This document shows positions 25,353 through 33,644 of a stretch of 64,000 nucleotides of DNA, piece by piece. The position numbers and the translations under genes were made by a program. Source of the DNA: CAYSSJ01 sp964433675 (lineage in GTDB: Bacteria > Cloacimonadota > Cloacimonadia > Cloacimonadales > TCS61); assembly GCA_964433675.1 (NCBI GenBank), contig CAYSSJ010000006.1, positions 1 to 64,000 on the forward strand. The letters are read 5' to 3'. The notes under the pieces are model-generated. The model was not told where the DNA came from. It did not search any database and was given only the letters and a program-made list of their open reading frames with translations. The first letter of the stretch is position 1. Every line of letters starts with the position of its first letter.

Positions 25353-28112
25353 GTGCAACTGGAATTTTTCAGTTTTGAAGACGACATTATCGAACAATGT
25401 CTGAACCGCTATGCAAAGGGGGGCACACTTTTCGTGCTCCCCACCAATAAAAGCAGAAGAGAAGCTGCCAAACAATATCAAAAAAATTGGGATCTGCCCC
25501 TTGCCCGATTTTGCACGATGGAATCTTGGAAAGAAATACTCTTTGAAACAAACTATCCAATCCTAAAAGATCAAAAGCAGAAACTAGCTCTATATTCAGC
25601 TCTGACACCAAAAGATAGGCAAACTCTGAAGCTAACTGATTATTCAAGCTCGATCGATTTTTTCATAAACTTCTTTGAGTTTTGGCAGGAGCTTGGTGAA
25701 GAGATGGTCGATATTGCACAGGTTGAGAAAATCTTGGCAGATAGTGAATCTTATCAAAATTGGCAACTAGAACATTTCAGGCTGATCTGCGACATCAGAC
25801 AACGTTATCACAATTTTCTCTCCCGAGAAAAATTAACTGACTCCATTTTTCTCTACAACCCCGAAAATCTCAACTTAAACCCCATAAAAACTTACGAAAA
25901 AGTGGTTATAGTTAATCAGTTCTATTTCACCGCCTTGGAAAAACAGATCCTCGCTCGGATAGCGGACAAATTGATCCTTTGCCTGCAAATCCCCGCATCC
26001 TGCTATGATAAAGATAATTGGGAAGTAAGGAACTGTTTTTCTGCTGCTGAACTTGAGAATATACGAACAGAGAAAGTAAATATTTACAATGCCAAAGATG
26101 AATTTACTATGCTCAATCGTCTGCTTACTGTGTCGGACGATACCAATTTGGAAGCCATAGTCGATTTCAAGCATTGTGAGCATTTGTATTCTACCTATCT
26201 GAGTGAAAACAAATTCCGTATCGAGTGTTCTCCCCCATTCTCGAGCACTACGATCCATCGGTTTGTTAAAACTGTTTTTGAGCTATGTTCATCCCTACAT
26301 AAATACAGTGACAACTACACCAATAGAAAGCTGGATTATCTTCCCATCAAACTTATGTACAAAGCTATCGGGACTGACGCCTTCATCCATTATTTTACCA
26401 AAAACGAAGAGACGATCTCGGCATTACAGGTTTATATCAATCAACTTGTTAGAGACGAATTTAAATATATCGATTTGCAGAAACGCTTTTTCAGTCTCAA
26501 TAAACCCTCTAAAGAAATAGCTGATATTCTTGGGGAGATCTTTGACTATATCGAATCTGTGGTGCAGATTGATTCCATCGAAGGCTTGGTTGATACACTC
26601 AATTTTGAGCATATCTATAAGCATGTATGCAGTGAAGAAGAGATTGATCACTCCGAAGCTACCGAACTTTTTTTTGATGCTTTGATGGAATTGGAATCTA
26701 TAGAATCTATCGGACTGATAGATAATTGGGATACTATCTCATCTGCAGATAAACGTGTGATACCTTATCTGGAGATTCTTTTGGCGATACTGAAAGAGAA
26801 AAGGGTCAAGTATTACCGCAAGAAAACCGGCGGCTATCGATTTATGACTCTGCATGACACCAGAAATCTTAGTTTCGAAAATCTTGCTATTCTCAACCTG
26901 GTCGAAGGTGTTATCCCTCCTACCAGAAAAACTCCGTATCTTCTTTCGGAGAATCAAAGACGAGAGCTCGGACTAAAGACTTATGATGATATCTGCACCA
27001 GAGAAAGATATTATCTATATCGTTTGATAGCACAAGCCAAAGAGGTACACTTATTTACCTATCAAAACATAGAAACTGATACTCAGATAAGCTCATATTT
27101 GGAAGCATTGAGGTTACAATGGCAAAATTCCAAACCGATGGTTGCAGAACACCTAGAGATCAATAGTAATTATGTCAATTTTTTCGGGGCATTACTCGAT
27201 GAGAAGGAGAACAGTTTCAAACCTGAAAAAATAGATGAGCACACTTTTTTTAGATTCTCCATTTCGGCAGATGATAAACTGAACAAATTGACTTTATCAC
27301 CCAGCTCTATACTACAGATATTGGACGATCCATTTGTTTATTATCTGAATTATGAGCTCAAACTCAAACCTGTGGATGTCCGCTTCCCAAACGAGCTCTC
27401 TCCACAGTTTATCGGCTCTTTTATCCATCAGATCTTTGCAGCTATTTGGCAGCGATTGATAGAGGTTTATGAAGGTAACCGAATCCATCACAATTTCATC
27501 CATACCGGCGAGACATATTCCAAAGATGCCATTGCTCATGTCTGGACTAATAGAGCTGATCTTTCCTACAAGATTCCGCATAACTATGGCAGTCAATATT
27601 TCCGGGAGATCTATCTGCCTACTGTTCAAAATAGTATCGAAAACTTTTTTTGGGAAATGCACAATAAACTCGGTTTGAGTGATGTTATGATAGATATCTT
27701 CCCCGAATCTAAGCAAGATAAGATGAAAAAGGTATGGGAAATTAGTGATAAACTATGTGTCGAACTTATCGGCGAGGCAGATTTACGGATTCATACACCG
27801 GACAAATATCTGATCTTTGATATGAAAACCGGCTCACAATCAGATAAACACAAAAAACAACTGATGCTTTATGAGTATTTATATTACAATCCTGAGGTTT
27901 TGCAGAAAGTGATCTCCTACATATATTATACCAAAGATAAGAGACTCATACAGCTAAAAAATGAGAAAGCTGAGCTGGATGATTTGAAAGATGGATTGAA
28001 CCAAGTCTTGTCAGACACTTTCGAGCAAGGTTACAGATTATCCGAAAAAGCCCAGAGATATGAACCTCTCGAATTCACCCGCCGTGACCTTACTACTGGA
28101 AGGAGAACTTGA
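25353..28112 (+). CDS. addB: AddB-like PD-(D/E)XK nuclease subunit, 919 aa
   Basis: Probable partner of the helicase-nuclease that follows, together processing double-strand DNA ends for recombination. The N-terminus (TLFVLPTNKSRREAAKQY) has the AddB-like helicase fold without a Walker A motif. A UvrD-like motif remains near 505-520 (FMTLHDTRNLSFENLAIL). The C-terminal nuclease has GEADLRIHTPDKYLIFDMKTG, supplying the E, D and D-x-K residues. After the nuclease there is no Cys, so the iron-sulphur cluster of classical AddB appears to be missing. The start is GTG. It lies 12 bases after the type IX-sorted protein gene and 4 bases before addA, a classical addBA layout. Confidence 0.86.
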   Translation: MQLEFFSFEDDIIEQCLNRYAKGGTLFVLPTNKSRREAAKQYQKNWDLPLARFCTMESWKEILFETNYPILKDQKQKLALYSALTPKDRQTLKLTDYSSSIDFFINFFEFWQELGEEMVDIAQVEKILADSESYQNWQLEHFRLICDIRQRYHNFLSREKLTDSIFLYNPENLNLNPIKTYEKVVIVNQFYFTALEKQILARIADKLILCLQIPASCYDKDNWEVRNCFSAAELENIRTEKVNIYNAKDEFTMLNRLLTVSDDTNLEAIVDFKHCEHLYSTYLSENKFRIECSPPFSSTTIHRFVKTVFELCSSLHKYSDNYTNRKLDYLPIKLMYKAIGTDAFIHYFTKNEETISALQVYINQLVRDEFKYIDLQKRFFSLNKPSKEIADILGEIFDYIESVVQIDSIEGLVDTLNFEHIYKHVCSEEEIDHSEATELFFDALMELESIESIGLIDNWDTISSADKRVIPYLEILLAILKEKRVKYYRKKTGGYRFMTLHDTRNLSFENLAILNLVEGVIPPTRKTPYLLSENQRRELGLKTYDDICTRERYYLYRLIAQAKEVHLFTYQNIETDTQISSYLEALRLQWQNSKPMVAEHLEINSNYVNFFGALLDEKENSFKPEKIDEHTFFRFSISADDKLNKLTLSPSSILQILDDPFVYYLNYELKLKPVDVRFPNELSPQFIGSFIHQIFAAIWQRLIEVYEGNRIHHNFIHTGETYSKDAIAHVWTNRADLSYKIPHNYGSQYFREIYLPTVQNSIENFFWEMHNKLGLSDVMIDIFPESKQDKMKKVWEISDKLCVELIGEADLRIHTPDKYLIFDMKTGSQSDKHKKQLMLYEYLYYNPEVLQKVISYIYYTKDKRLIQLKNEKAELDDLKDGLNQVLSDTFEQGYRLSEKAQRYEPLEFTRRDLTTGRRT

Positions 28113-28116
28113 GATC

Positions 28117-31100
28117 ATGCCGAAAGTGATAACAGCCAGCGCCGGAACTGGAAAAACTTATCGACTCTCATTGGAATTTGTAAATACTCTTCTCTCAAAT
28201 AGAGAATGCAAATTCGACGAGATCTTGGTGATCACTTTCACCAAGAAAGCTACAGCCGAGATCAGAGAAAAGATCTTCTCGCATCTGAGAGAACTTACGG
28301 AAACAGAATCTGAGGAAATATGGAAAAGCTTGAGACAGATCAACCCGAAATTGCAGATCAGCAATGATGATCTAGAGTATCTCAGAGAAGTCTATCATAG
28401 CATTCTTACCAACAAAGCCAGATTAAAAGTAAGTACGATAGATTCGTTTATCAATAATATTTTCAAAAGTGTCATCGCACCATATTATAACATTGCCAAT
28501 TACTCAATTGATCCGAAAGTGAATAAAGAGTATTATCCTTATTTATATGAAATTCTGCTCAATTCTGAAAGAGCCAAGCAGATATTGAGTGAAAAAGGGA
28601 GCAGAAACATCGAAGATTACGACAACTTCCTCAGCTCTTTGATCAATAGAAGATGGCAATTTGACTTTGCAGTTGAGCAACCGATCTCAGATACGGATTC
28701 AGAAGCTATTTACCGGGAATACCGGCGTGTGGTGAGAGATCTTATCCAACTTTTTGAGCAGGAATGTCTGGCGCAGGCGAAAGATATGATAGAATGCATC
28801 AGAAAAAAAACGATTACTGAACTACCCACTTCTATCCAACCGGGTAATGATTTTAAAAATTCATTGCAAAATGCGTTGGGAGCAAATGAGCCCAAAATAC
28901 TCTTAGAGTCTTATGCCATCATCTTGGATCATCTCCAGTTTTGGGACAAGAACAAATTGTTCAAAAAGAAAAATACTAGTGATGCACAATTGCAGGAAAA
29001 ATGCGCGCATGCAAAGAAACTATTAGCAGATTATCTGATGATAGAAAAATTCCTGCCCGAAGAGCAAACGATCAGGAAAGTTGCGAGCCAAATATTGGCT
29101 CGATATGATGAATTGAAGCTGCGAGACAGGATCTTTACATATGATGATATAGTTTATTATACATGGTGTTATCTTTACGATCCGGAGATTTCGCTCATAG
29201 AAGAGCGCAATGTGCTCAATCTCTTTTATGAAATGCTCTCTTATCGCATCCGCTATGTTCTTATAGATGAATTTCAGGATACCAGCATATTACAATGGAA
29301 CATCCTTTCTCCATTGATCAATGAAGTGATAAGCGGTAGCGGACAAAAGGAATATGGCAGCGCTGTGATAGTAGGAGACGAAAAACAGGCTATCTATGGC
29401 TGGCGGAGCGGAGAGCGAGATCTATTGCTCAATATAGACCAATTCACTTCCATACCATGGGATTCCGATACACTCAAGACCAGCTACCGGAGTAAAAAGA
29501 ATCTCATCCAAACTTTTAATCGTATCTTTTCCAGCAATGAACTAACGGATTTTTTAGCTCAGCAGGAGATAGATTGGCGCTGTGAACCGGTAGAAACTAT
29601 CTTCGAAGAGGATGGCTTTCTGAAACTACAGATCAGCAATACCGAAGCAGTAGAGTTCGATTCCAAATATGAAGATTTTGTAAAGACACAACTACTGCCA
29701 GCCTTGCATAAGAATGAGATAAATCCGAAAGATACAGCTATAATTGCCCGTAAAAATAAGCAATTGGAAGAGATCGCGAAAGTATTGAACGAACAGGGAA
29801 TTGATTTTGTGATGGAATCTTCATCCTCGCTGCTTATGCATAAAGCTATCAAACCTATCCGATATCTTCTGGAGTTTTTGGCATATCGAGATGCCTGGTT
29901 TCTGTTTCGTTTCCTCAGAAGCGATCTTGCCTTATTGGATGCAGACTCTTGTAGCGCCATTATCAAGCATTATAGACAACATAAAGAAAATATTGCTTCA
30001 CTTTTCTTATACGATCATCCGCTGATCTCAGCTCTTGAAGAAATATATGAAATCTCTCGTAATGATGATATAGTGCGGCTCATCAAGATAGTTTTAGAAA
30101 AACTATCGGTTTGCGAATTATTCGCTACCGAATCCGATCTGAAAAATATATATAGTTTCTTGGAATTAACCGGTGAATTCGATAGATACTCACATCGCGA
30201 TTATGGGAAAGATATTGTCGGATTTGTTCGTTATCTGGACGCAATCGAACACAAAGAGGAATATACTCAGCAGAGCTTGGATAACCCTGAAGCTATCTCA
30301 CTTCTTACTATCCACAAGTCCAAGGGTTTGCAATTTGAGACGCTGTTTCTATTCGTCGATCTGAGTGAACGAACCAGAATCAATATGAACAAATTACAGT
30401 GTTATGGGATATATAATGAATCCTATAACGGGTTTCGACTATCTAGATTTACCTACAATTATGCAAAAGTATTAAAAAAATCATCTCTGGCAGAAGTGAT
30501 CAATATACAAGAGAGAAAAGACTTGGAAGAACAGCTAAATACCTATTATGTTGCCTTCACCAGAGCAAAGAATAATCTGATAATATATGCATCTTATAAA
30601 AACAAGAAAAACATAGAAGCTTTTTTGGATCATGAGACAAGTAAACCGAATATAGCCAAGCTACTCATAAAAGCATTTTATTATATTCTAAAAAAATCGG
30701 AAGATATTGACGAATATTCCTGCTCGCTGATAGATGGCTATCCGGTAATTGAAAAAGAGAGTGAAAAAAAGCGAGTTACAATCCAACCTGAACAAAACTA
30801 TTTTTCCCTGCAAAAGGAATATGAGAAAAAAGACCATCCCGAGATCCCGATTAAAAGACTGCAAAAACAAGCGCTCTTGGGAGAAGTAGCACATCATTAC
30901 CTTTCATATTTGATCTATGATACTCCCAAATATAGAGAGATGGCAAAACGAAATATGCTGAAAAAGTATGGTACTATACTCGGTCCGGGAACCCTTAGTA
31001 AGATAGAGAAAGCATGTATCGAAGCGATGGAGAGCAATCCTTCCTATTTCTCACCTCAGAATTGGTCATTTGTATATACCGAAATCGAGATCTATGATAA

Positions 31101-31287
31101 AGATAAAGAGTATCGGATCGATAGACTGATGCTAAATCAAAATACTGCAATGATAATTGATTACAAATCAGGTGAGTTGTTTGAACTTTCTCAATTAGAT
31201 CGTTATTCGGACATTATCAGTAAGATTCCATTGATTTCAGATAAAAATTTGCAGGTCGATAGTAAAATAATAACAATTGATATATAA
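28117..31287 (+). CDS. addA: AddA-like UvrD-family helicase/nuclease, 1056 aa
   Basis: ATP-driven helicase with C-terminal nuclease. Motif I is ASAGTGKT at 7-14, motif II LIDEFQDTS, motif III GDEKQAIYGWRSGE, motif IV TSYRSKKNLI, motif V LLTIHKSKGLQFETLFLF, and motif VI YVAFTRAKNNLIIYA. The C-terminal PD-(D/E)XK nuclease shows EYRIDRLMLNQNTAMIIDYKSGE. An upstream in-frame ATG at 28060 overlaps addB; I prefer the ATG at 28117, which opens with the Walker A region and has AGGAG 11 bases before it. The nuclease and helicase together with AddB would replace RecBCD. glmM begins 10 bases later, so the unit continues. Confidence 0.92.
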   Translation: MPKVITASAGTGKTYRLSLEFVNTLLSNRECKFDEILVITFTKKATAEIREKIFSHLRELTETESEEIWKSLRQINPKLQISNDDLEYLREVYHSILTNKARLKVSTIDSFINNIFKSVIAPYYNIANYSIDPKVNKEYYPYLYEILLNSERAKQILSEKGSRNIEDYDNFLSSLINRRWQFDFAVEQPISDTDSEAIYREYRRVVRDLIQLFEQECLAQAKDMIECIRKKTITELPTSIQPGNDFKNSLQNALGANEPKILLESYAIILDHLQFWDKNKLFKKKNTSDAQLQEKCAHAKKLLADYLMIEKFLPEEQTIRKVASQILARYDELKLRDRIFTYDDIVYYTWCYLYDPEISLIEERNVLNLFYEMLSYRIRYVLIDEFQDTSILQWNILSPLINEVISGSGQKEYGSAVIVGDEKQAIYGWRSGERDLLLNIDQFTSIPWDSDTLKTSYRSKKNLIQTFNRIFSSNELTDFLAQQEIDWRCEPVETIFEEDGFLKLQISNTEAVEFDSKYEDFVKTQLLPALHKNEINPKDTAIIARKNKQLEEIAKVLNEQGIDFVMESSSSLLMHKAIKPIRYLLEFLAYRDAWFLFRFLRSDLALLDADSCSAIIKHYRQHKENIASLFLYDHPLISALEEIYEISRNDDIVRLIKIVLEKLSVCELFATESDLKNIYSFLELTGEFDRYSHRDYGKDIVGFVRYLDAIEHKEEYTQQSLDNPEAISLLTIHKSKGLQFETLFLFVDLSERTRINMNKLQCYGIYNESYNGFRLSRFTYNYAKVLKKSSLAEVINIQERKDLEEQLNTYYVAFTRAKNNLIIYASYKNKKNIEAFLDHETSKPNIAKLLIKAFYYILKKSEDIDEYSCSLIDGYPVIEKESEKKRVTIQPEQNYFSLQKEYEKKDHPEIPIKRLQKQALLGEVAHHYLSYLIYDTPKYREMAKRNMLKKYGTILGPGTLSKIEKACIEAMESNPSYFSPQNWSFVYTEIEIYDKDKEYRIDRLMLNQNTAMIIDYKSGELFELSQLDRYSDIISKIPLISDKNLQVDSKIITIDI

Positions 31288-31297
31288 GGAGATTATT

Positions 31298-32641
31298 ATG
31301 AGTAAACTGATGATTAGCGTTTCGGGGATCAGGGGGATCTTCGGAGAAAGCCTCACTCCCGACCTTGCCTGCCGATATGCTGCACATTTCGGCATCTTAT
31401 GCAAACGAGGTAAGATTATAGTCGGCAGAGATTCGCGCACGACCGGTCCACTTATGTTTCATGCTATCGTAAGCGGTTTGATGAGTGTAGGCTGCGATGT
31501 GGTAGATCTAGAAATCGCTTCCACACCGACCGTTTTACTGGCAGTTGAACAATCCGATGCTACAGGTGGGATAGCTATCACTGCTTCGCATAATCCGGCA
31601 AATTGGAATGCTATGAAACTGATAGATGCCAATGGATTGTTCCTCTTCCCAAAAAAAGCTGAGAAATTCATAAACTCTTTGGAAGAACCGATCAGTTATG
31701 TAAACTGGGAAGAAGTGGGGTTCTTAACATCGGATGAGACAGCGATATCGAGACATATAGACAAAATCTTAGCGGTTGACTATCTAAACATCGATAAGAT
31801 CAGAGAGAGACGATTTAAAGTTGTGATAGATTCTGTAAATGGAGCGGGAGGAACAATCTCCCCTCTGCTTCTGAAATCGCTCGGTTGTGAAGTTGTAGAG
31901 CTCAACAGCGAAACTAGCGGTCATTTTGCTCATAATCCGGAACCTCAAGCGCAGCATCTATCTCAACTCACAAATGCAGTCATCGAGAATAGCGCCGATA
32001 TCGGTTTTGCCACCGATCCGGATGTGGACAGATTGGTCGTTGTAAGCGAAAAAGGAGAATGTATCGGTGAAGAGTATTCTCTATTATTAGCTGAAAAATA
32101 TGTCCTCTCCAAGAAAAAAGGCGATATAGTCACCAATCTCTCCTCCTCGATGTCATCAGAAGATATCGCTGCCCAATTTGGCGTAAAAGTGAATCGAACC
32201 AAAGTCGGTGAGATAAATGTCGGAATGAAAATGAAAGAGCTCGGTAGCCCGATCGGTGGAGAGGGAAACGGCGGCATTATCTGTCCCGAAGTCCACTATA
32301 CCCGCGATGCACCAGCCGGTATGGCTCTAATCTTAGGCTATCTGGCAGAGAGAGATTTGCCCATTTCCCGACTAGCAGACGAAATCCCACGCTACTATAT
32401 GGCAAAAGATAAACTGACGGTAAAACCGGAAGCCCTTACTGCGACCATGGAAAAAGCAAAACGTATATATGCACACGAAAAAACTGATGAGACGGACGGA
32501 CTGAAAGTGATCGGTGAGAATTATTGGATACATATTCGCAAAAGTGGTACTGAACCGATCATTAGGATTTACTCTGAAGGTAAATCTGCCGAGCACGCCC
32601 GCTCACTTTGCCAAGAAACCAAAGAAAAGCTGAAGCTGTGA
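31298..32641 (+). CDS. glmM: Phosphoglucosamine mutase / phosphomannomutase family
   Basis: Interconverts hexose 6- and 1-phosphates. As GlmM it would make glucosamine 1-phosphate for UDP-GlcNAc, which feeds both peptidoglycan and lipid A. The phosphoserine is S97 in ITASHNPANWN, the metal loop is DPDVDRLVV, the sugar-binding loop GGEGNGG, and the C-terminal phosphate site RKSGTEPIIRIYSEG. GGAG stands six bases before the ATG at 31298; the earlier in-frame ATG at 31277 would overlap addA and has no site. The family includes PMM/PGM enzymes that look alike, so the substrate is less certain than the fold. The 447-aa length is normal. Confidence 0.86.
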   Translation: MSKLMISVSGIRGIFGESLTPDLACRYAAHFGILCKRGKIIVGRDSRTTGPLMFHAIVSGLMSVGCDVVDLEIASTPTVLLAVEQSDATGGIAITASHNPANWNAMKLIDANGLFLFPKKAEKFINSLEEPISYVNWEEVGFLTSDETAISRHIDKILAVDYLNIDKIRERRFKVVIDSVNGAGGTISPLLLKSLGCEVVELNSETSGHFAHNPEPQAQHLSQLTNAVIENSADIGFATDPDVDRLVVVSEKGECIGEEYSLLLAEKYVLSKKKGDIVTNLSSSMSSEDIAAQFGVKVNRTKVGEINVGMKMKELGSPIGGEGNGGIICPEVHYTRDAPAGMALILGYLAERDLPISRLADEIPRYYMAKDKLTVKPEALTATMEKAKRIYAHEKTDETDGLKVIGENYWIHIRKSGTEPIIRIYSEGKSAEHARSLCQETKEKLKL

Positions 32642-32666
32642 GCTTAATCAGTAAGGAGGTATTAAC

Positions 32667-32852
32667 ATGATGATCTGGTCGAGTATCAAAAACGAAATGT
32701 ACCGGGATAAACCGGTCAAGAAAAAAGATATCGGTTTTAAAGATCGAGTTGGAGAAGTATCCGAGGAAGCAAATGATAGAATAATCTCCAATTGGTCTCT
32801 ATTATTAGCTTTCTTTTGGTTGCTAATTCATATTTTTAAAAATACTCAATAG
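32667..32852 (+). CDS. Small membrane protein, 61 aa
   Basis: A short open frame with a strong GGAGG site seven bases before ATG. It has a charged N-terminal half (KKKDIGFKDRVGEVSEEANDR) and one C-terminal transmembrane segment (about 43-57, WSLLLAFFWLLIHIF), so it should sit in the inner membrane with the charged part on one side. I do not recognise it. It follows glmM by 25 bases and may be co-transcribed. The high-quality ribosome-binding site and membrane-like composition make it a real gene in my view. Confidence 0.68.
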   Translation: MMIWSSIKNEMYRDKPVKKKDIGFKDRVGEVSEEANDRIISNWSLLLAFFWLLIHIFKNTQ

Positions 32853-32904
32853 CTTGGTGTAGATTAGAAATGTTTACATAATATTAATATCAAAAAATCT
32901 AGAC

Positions 32905-32932
32905 TTGTGAAAACCGTATTTGTATGTATCAT
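32905..32932 (+). promoter_or_regulatory. Predicted promoter of the lipoprotein nitroreductase
   Basis: TTGTGA (32905-32910), 16-bp spacer, TATCAT (32927-32932), about 30 bases before the ATG. Reasonable but unproven. Confidence 0.35.
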
Positions 32933-32963
32933 ATTATAAGATCGTTAGAATAGGAGGAGTGAG

Positions 32964-33644
32964 ATGTTAGCGCTAAAATTAGTCTTAATTATGTTAATTG
33001 TGATGATCGCCAATCTTGGTTGTACAACCGAGAAAAGAGATTTTATCGGCAACCGCATTGAGCTTCCAGCACCGAGTGGATCCAGCGATATTTCTGTAGA
33101 AGAAGCCATATTGCAGCGTCGCTCCATCAGAAGATATAGCGATGAGCCACTTAATCTGGAAGAGGTTTCCCAACTTTTATGGTCGGCTCAGGGAGTTACC
33201 AACGAGCGTGGTTATCGTACTGCTCCTTCTGCAGGTGCCACTTTTCCGCTCCAACTTTATATAGTTGCCGGTAATGTAGAAGGATTGGATAAGGGTGTAT
33301 ATCTATACGAACCCGATTCTCACAGTCTGGGACAAGTAATGGAGCAAGATCTGCGACCGGAATTGCATTCGGCAGCTTTGCGACAGTCGCCGGTGTTGAA
33401 TGCGCCTATATTACTGGTTTTCACTGCTATCTACGATAGAACTACCGGCAGATATGGTGAACGTGGGATTCGTTATGTTCACAACGAAGTTGGTCATGCA
33501 GCTCAGAATGTACATCTGCAAGCGATAACTCTCGGTATGGGAACAGTCGTAGTCGGTGCTTTCCGCGACGATGATGTGACTGATATTATGAGTTTACCCG
33601 ATAATGAGGATCCTCTCTATATTATGCCGGTGGGAAAACTCTAA
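32964..33644 (+). CDS. SagB-type nitroreductase-family protein with lipoprotein signal
   Basis: A flavin-binding nitroreductase-fold protein. The core resembles SagB-type dehydrogenases: AILQRRSIRRYSDEPLNLEEVSQLLWSAQG, then YRTAPSAGATFPLQLYIV and the C-terminal IRYVHNEVGHAAQNVHLQAITLGMGTVVVGAF. The N-terminus is unusual: a hydrophobic stretch ends in ANLGC with C20, a lipobox. The AGGAGGAG site fits this start. It should therefore be exported and lipid-anchored, unlike the usual cytoplasmic family members. No cyclodehydratase or peptide precursor gene is nearby. The stop overlaps by 4 bases the converging stop of the next gene. The substrate is unknown. Confidence 0.85.
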   Translation: MLALKLVLIMLIVMIANLGCTTEKRDFIGNRIELPAPSGSSDISVEEAILQRRSIRRYSDEPLNLEEVSQLLWSAQGVTNERGYRTAPSAGATFPLQLYIVAGNVEGLDKGVYLYEPDSHSLGQVMEQDLRPELHSAALRQSPVLNAPILLVFTAIYDRTTGRYGERGIRYVHNEVGHAAQNVHLQAITLGMGTVVVGAFRDDDVTDIMSLPDNEDPLYIMPVGKL

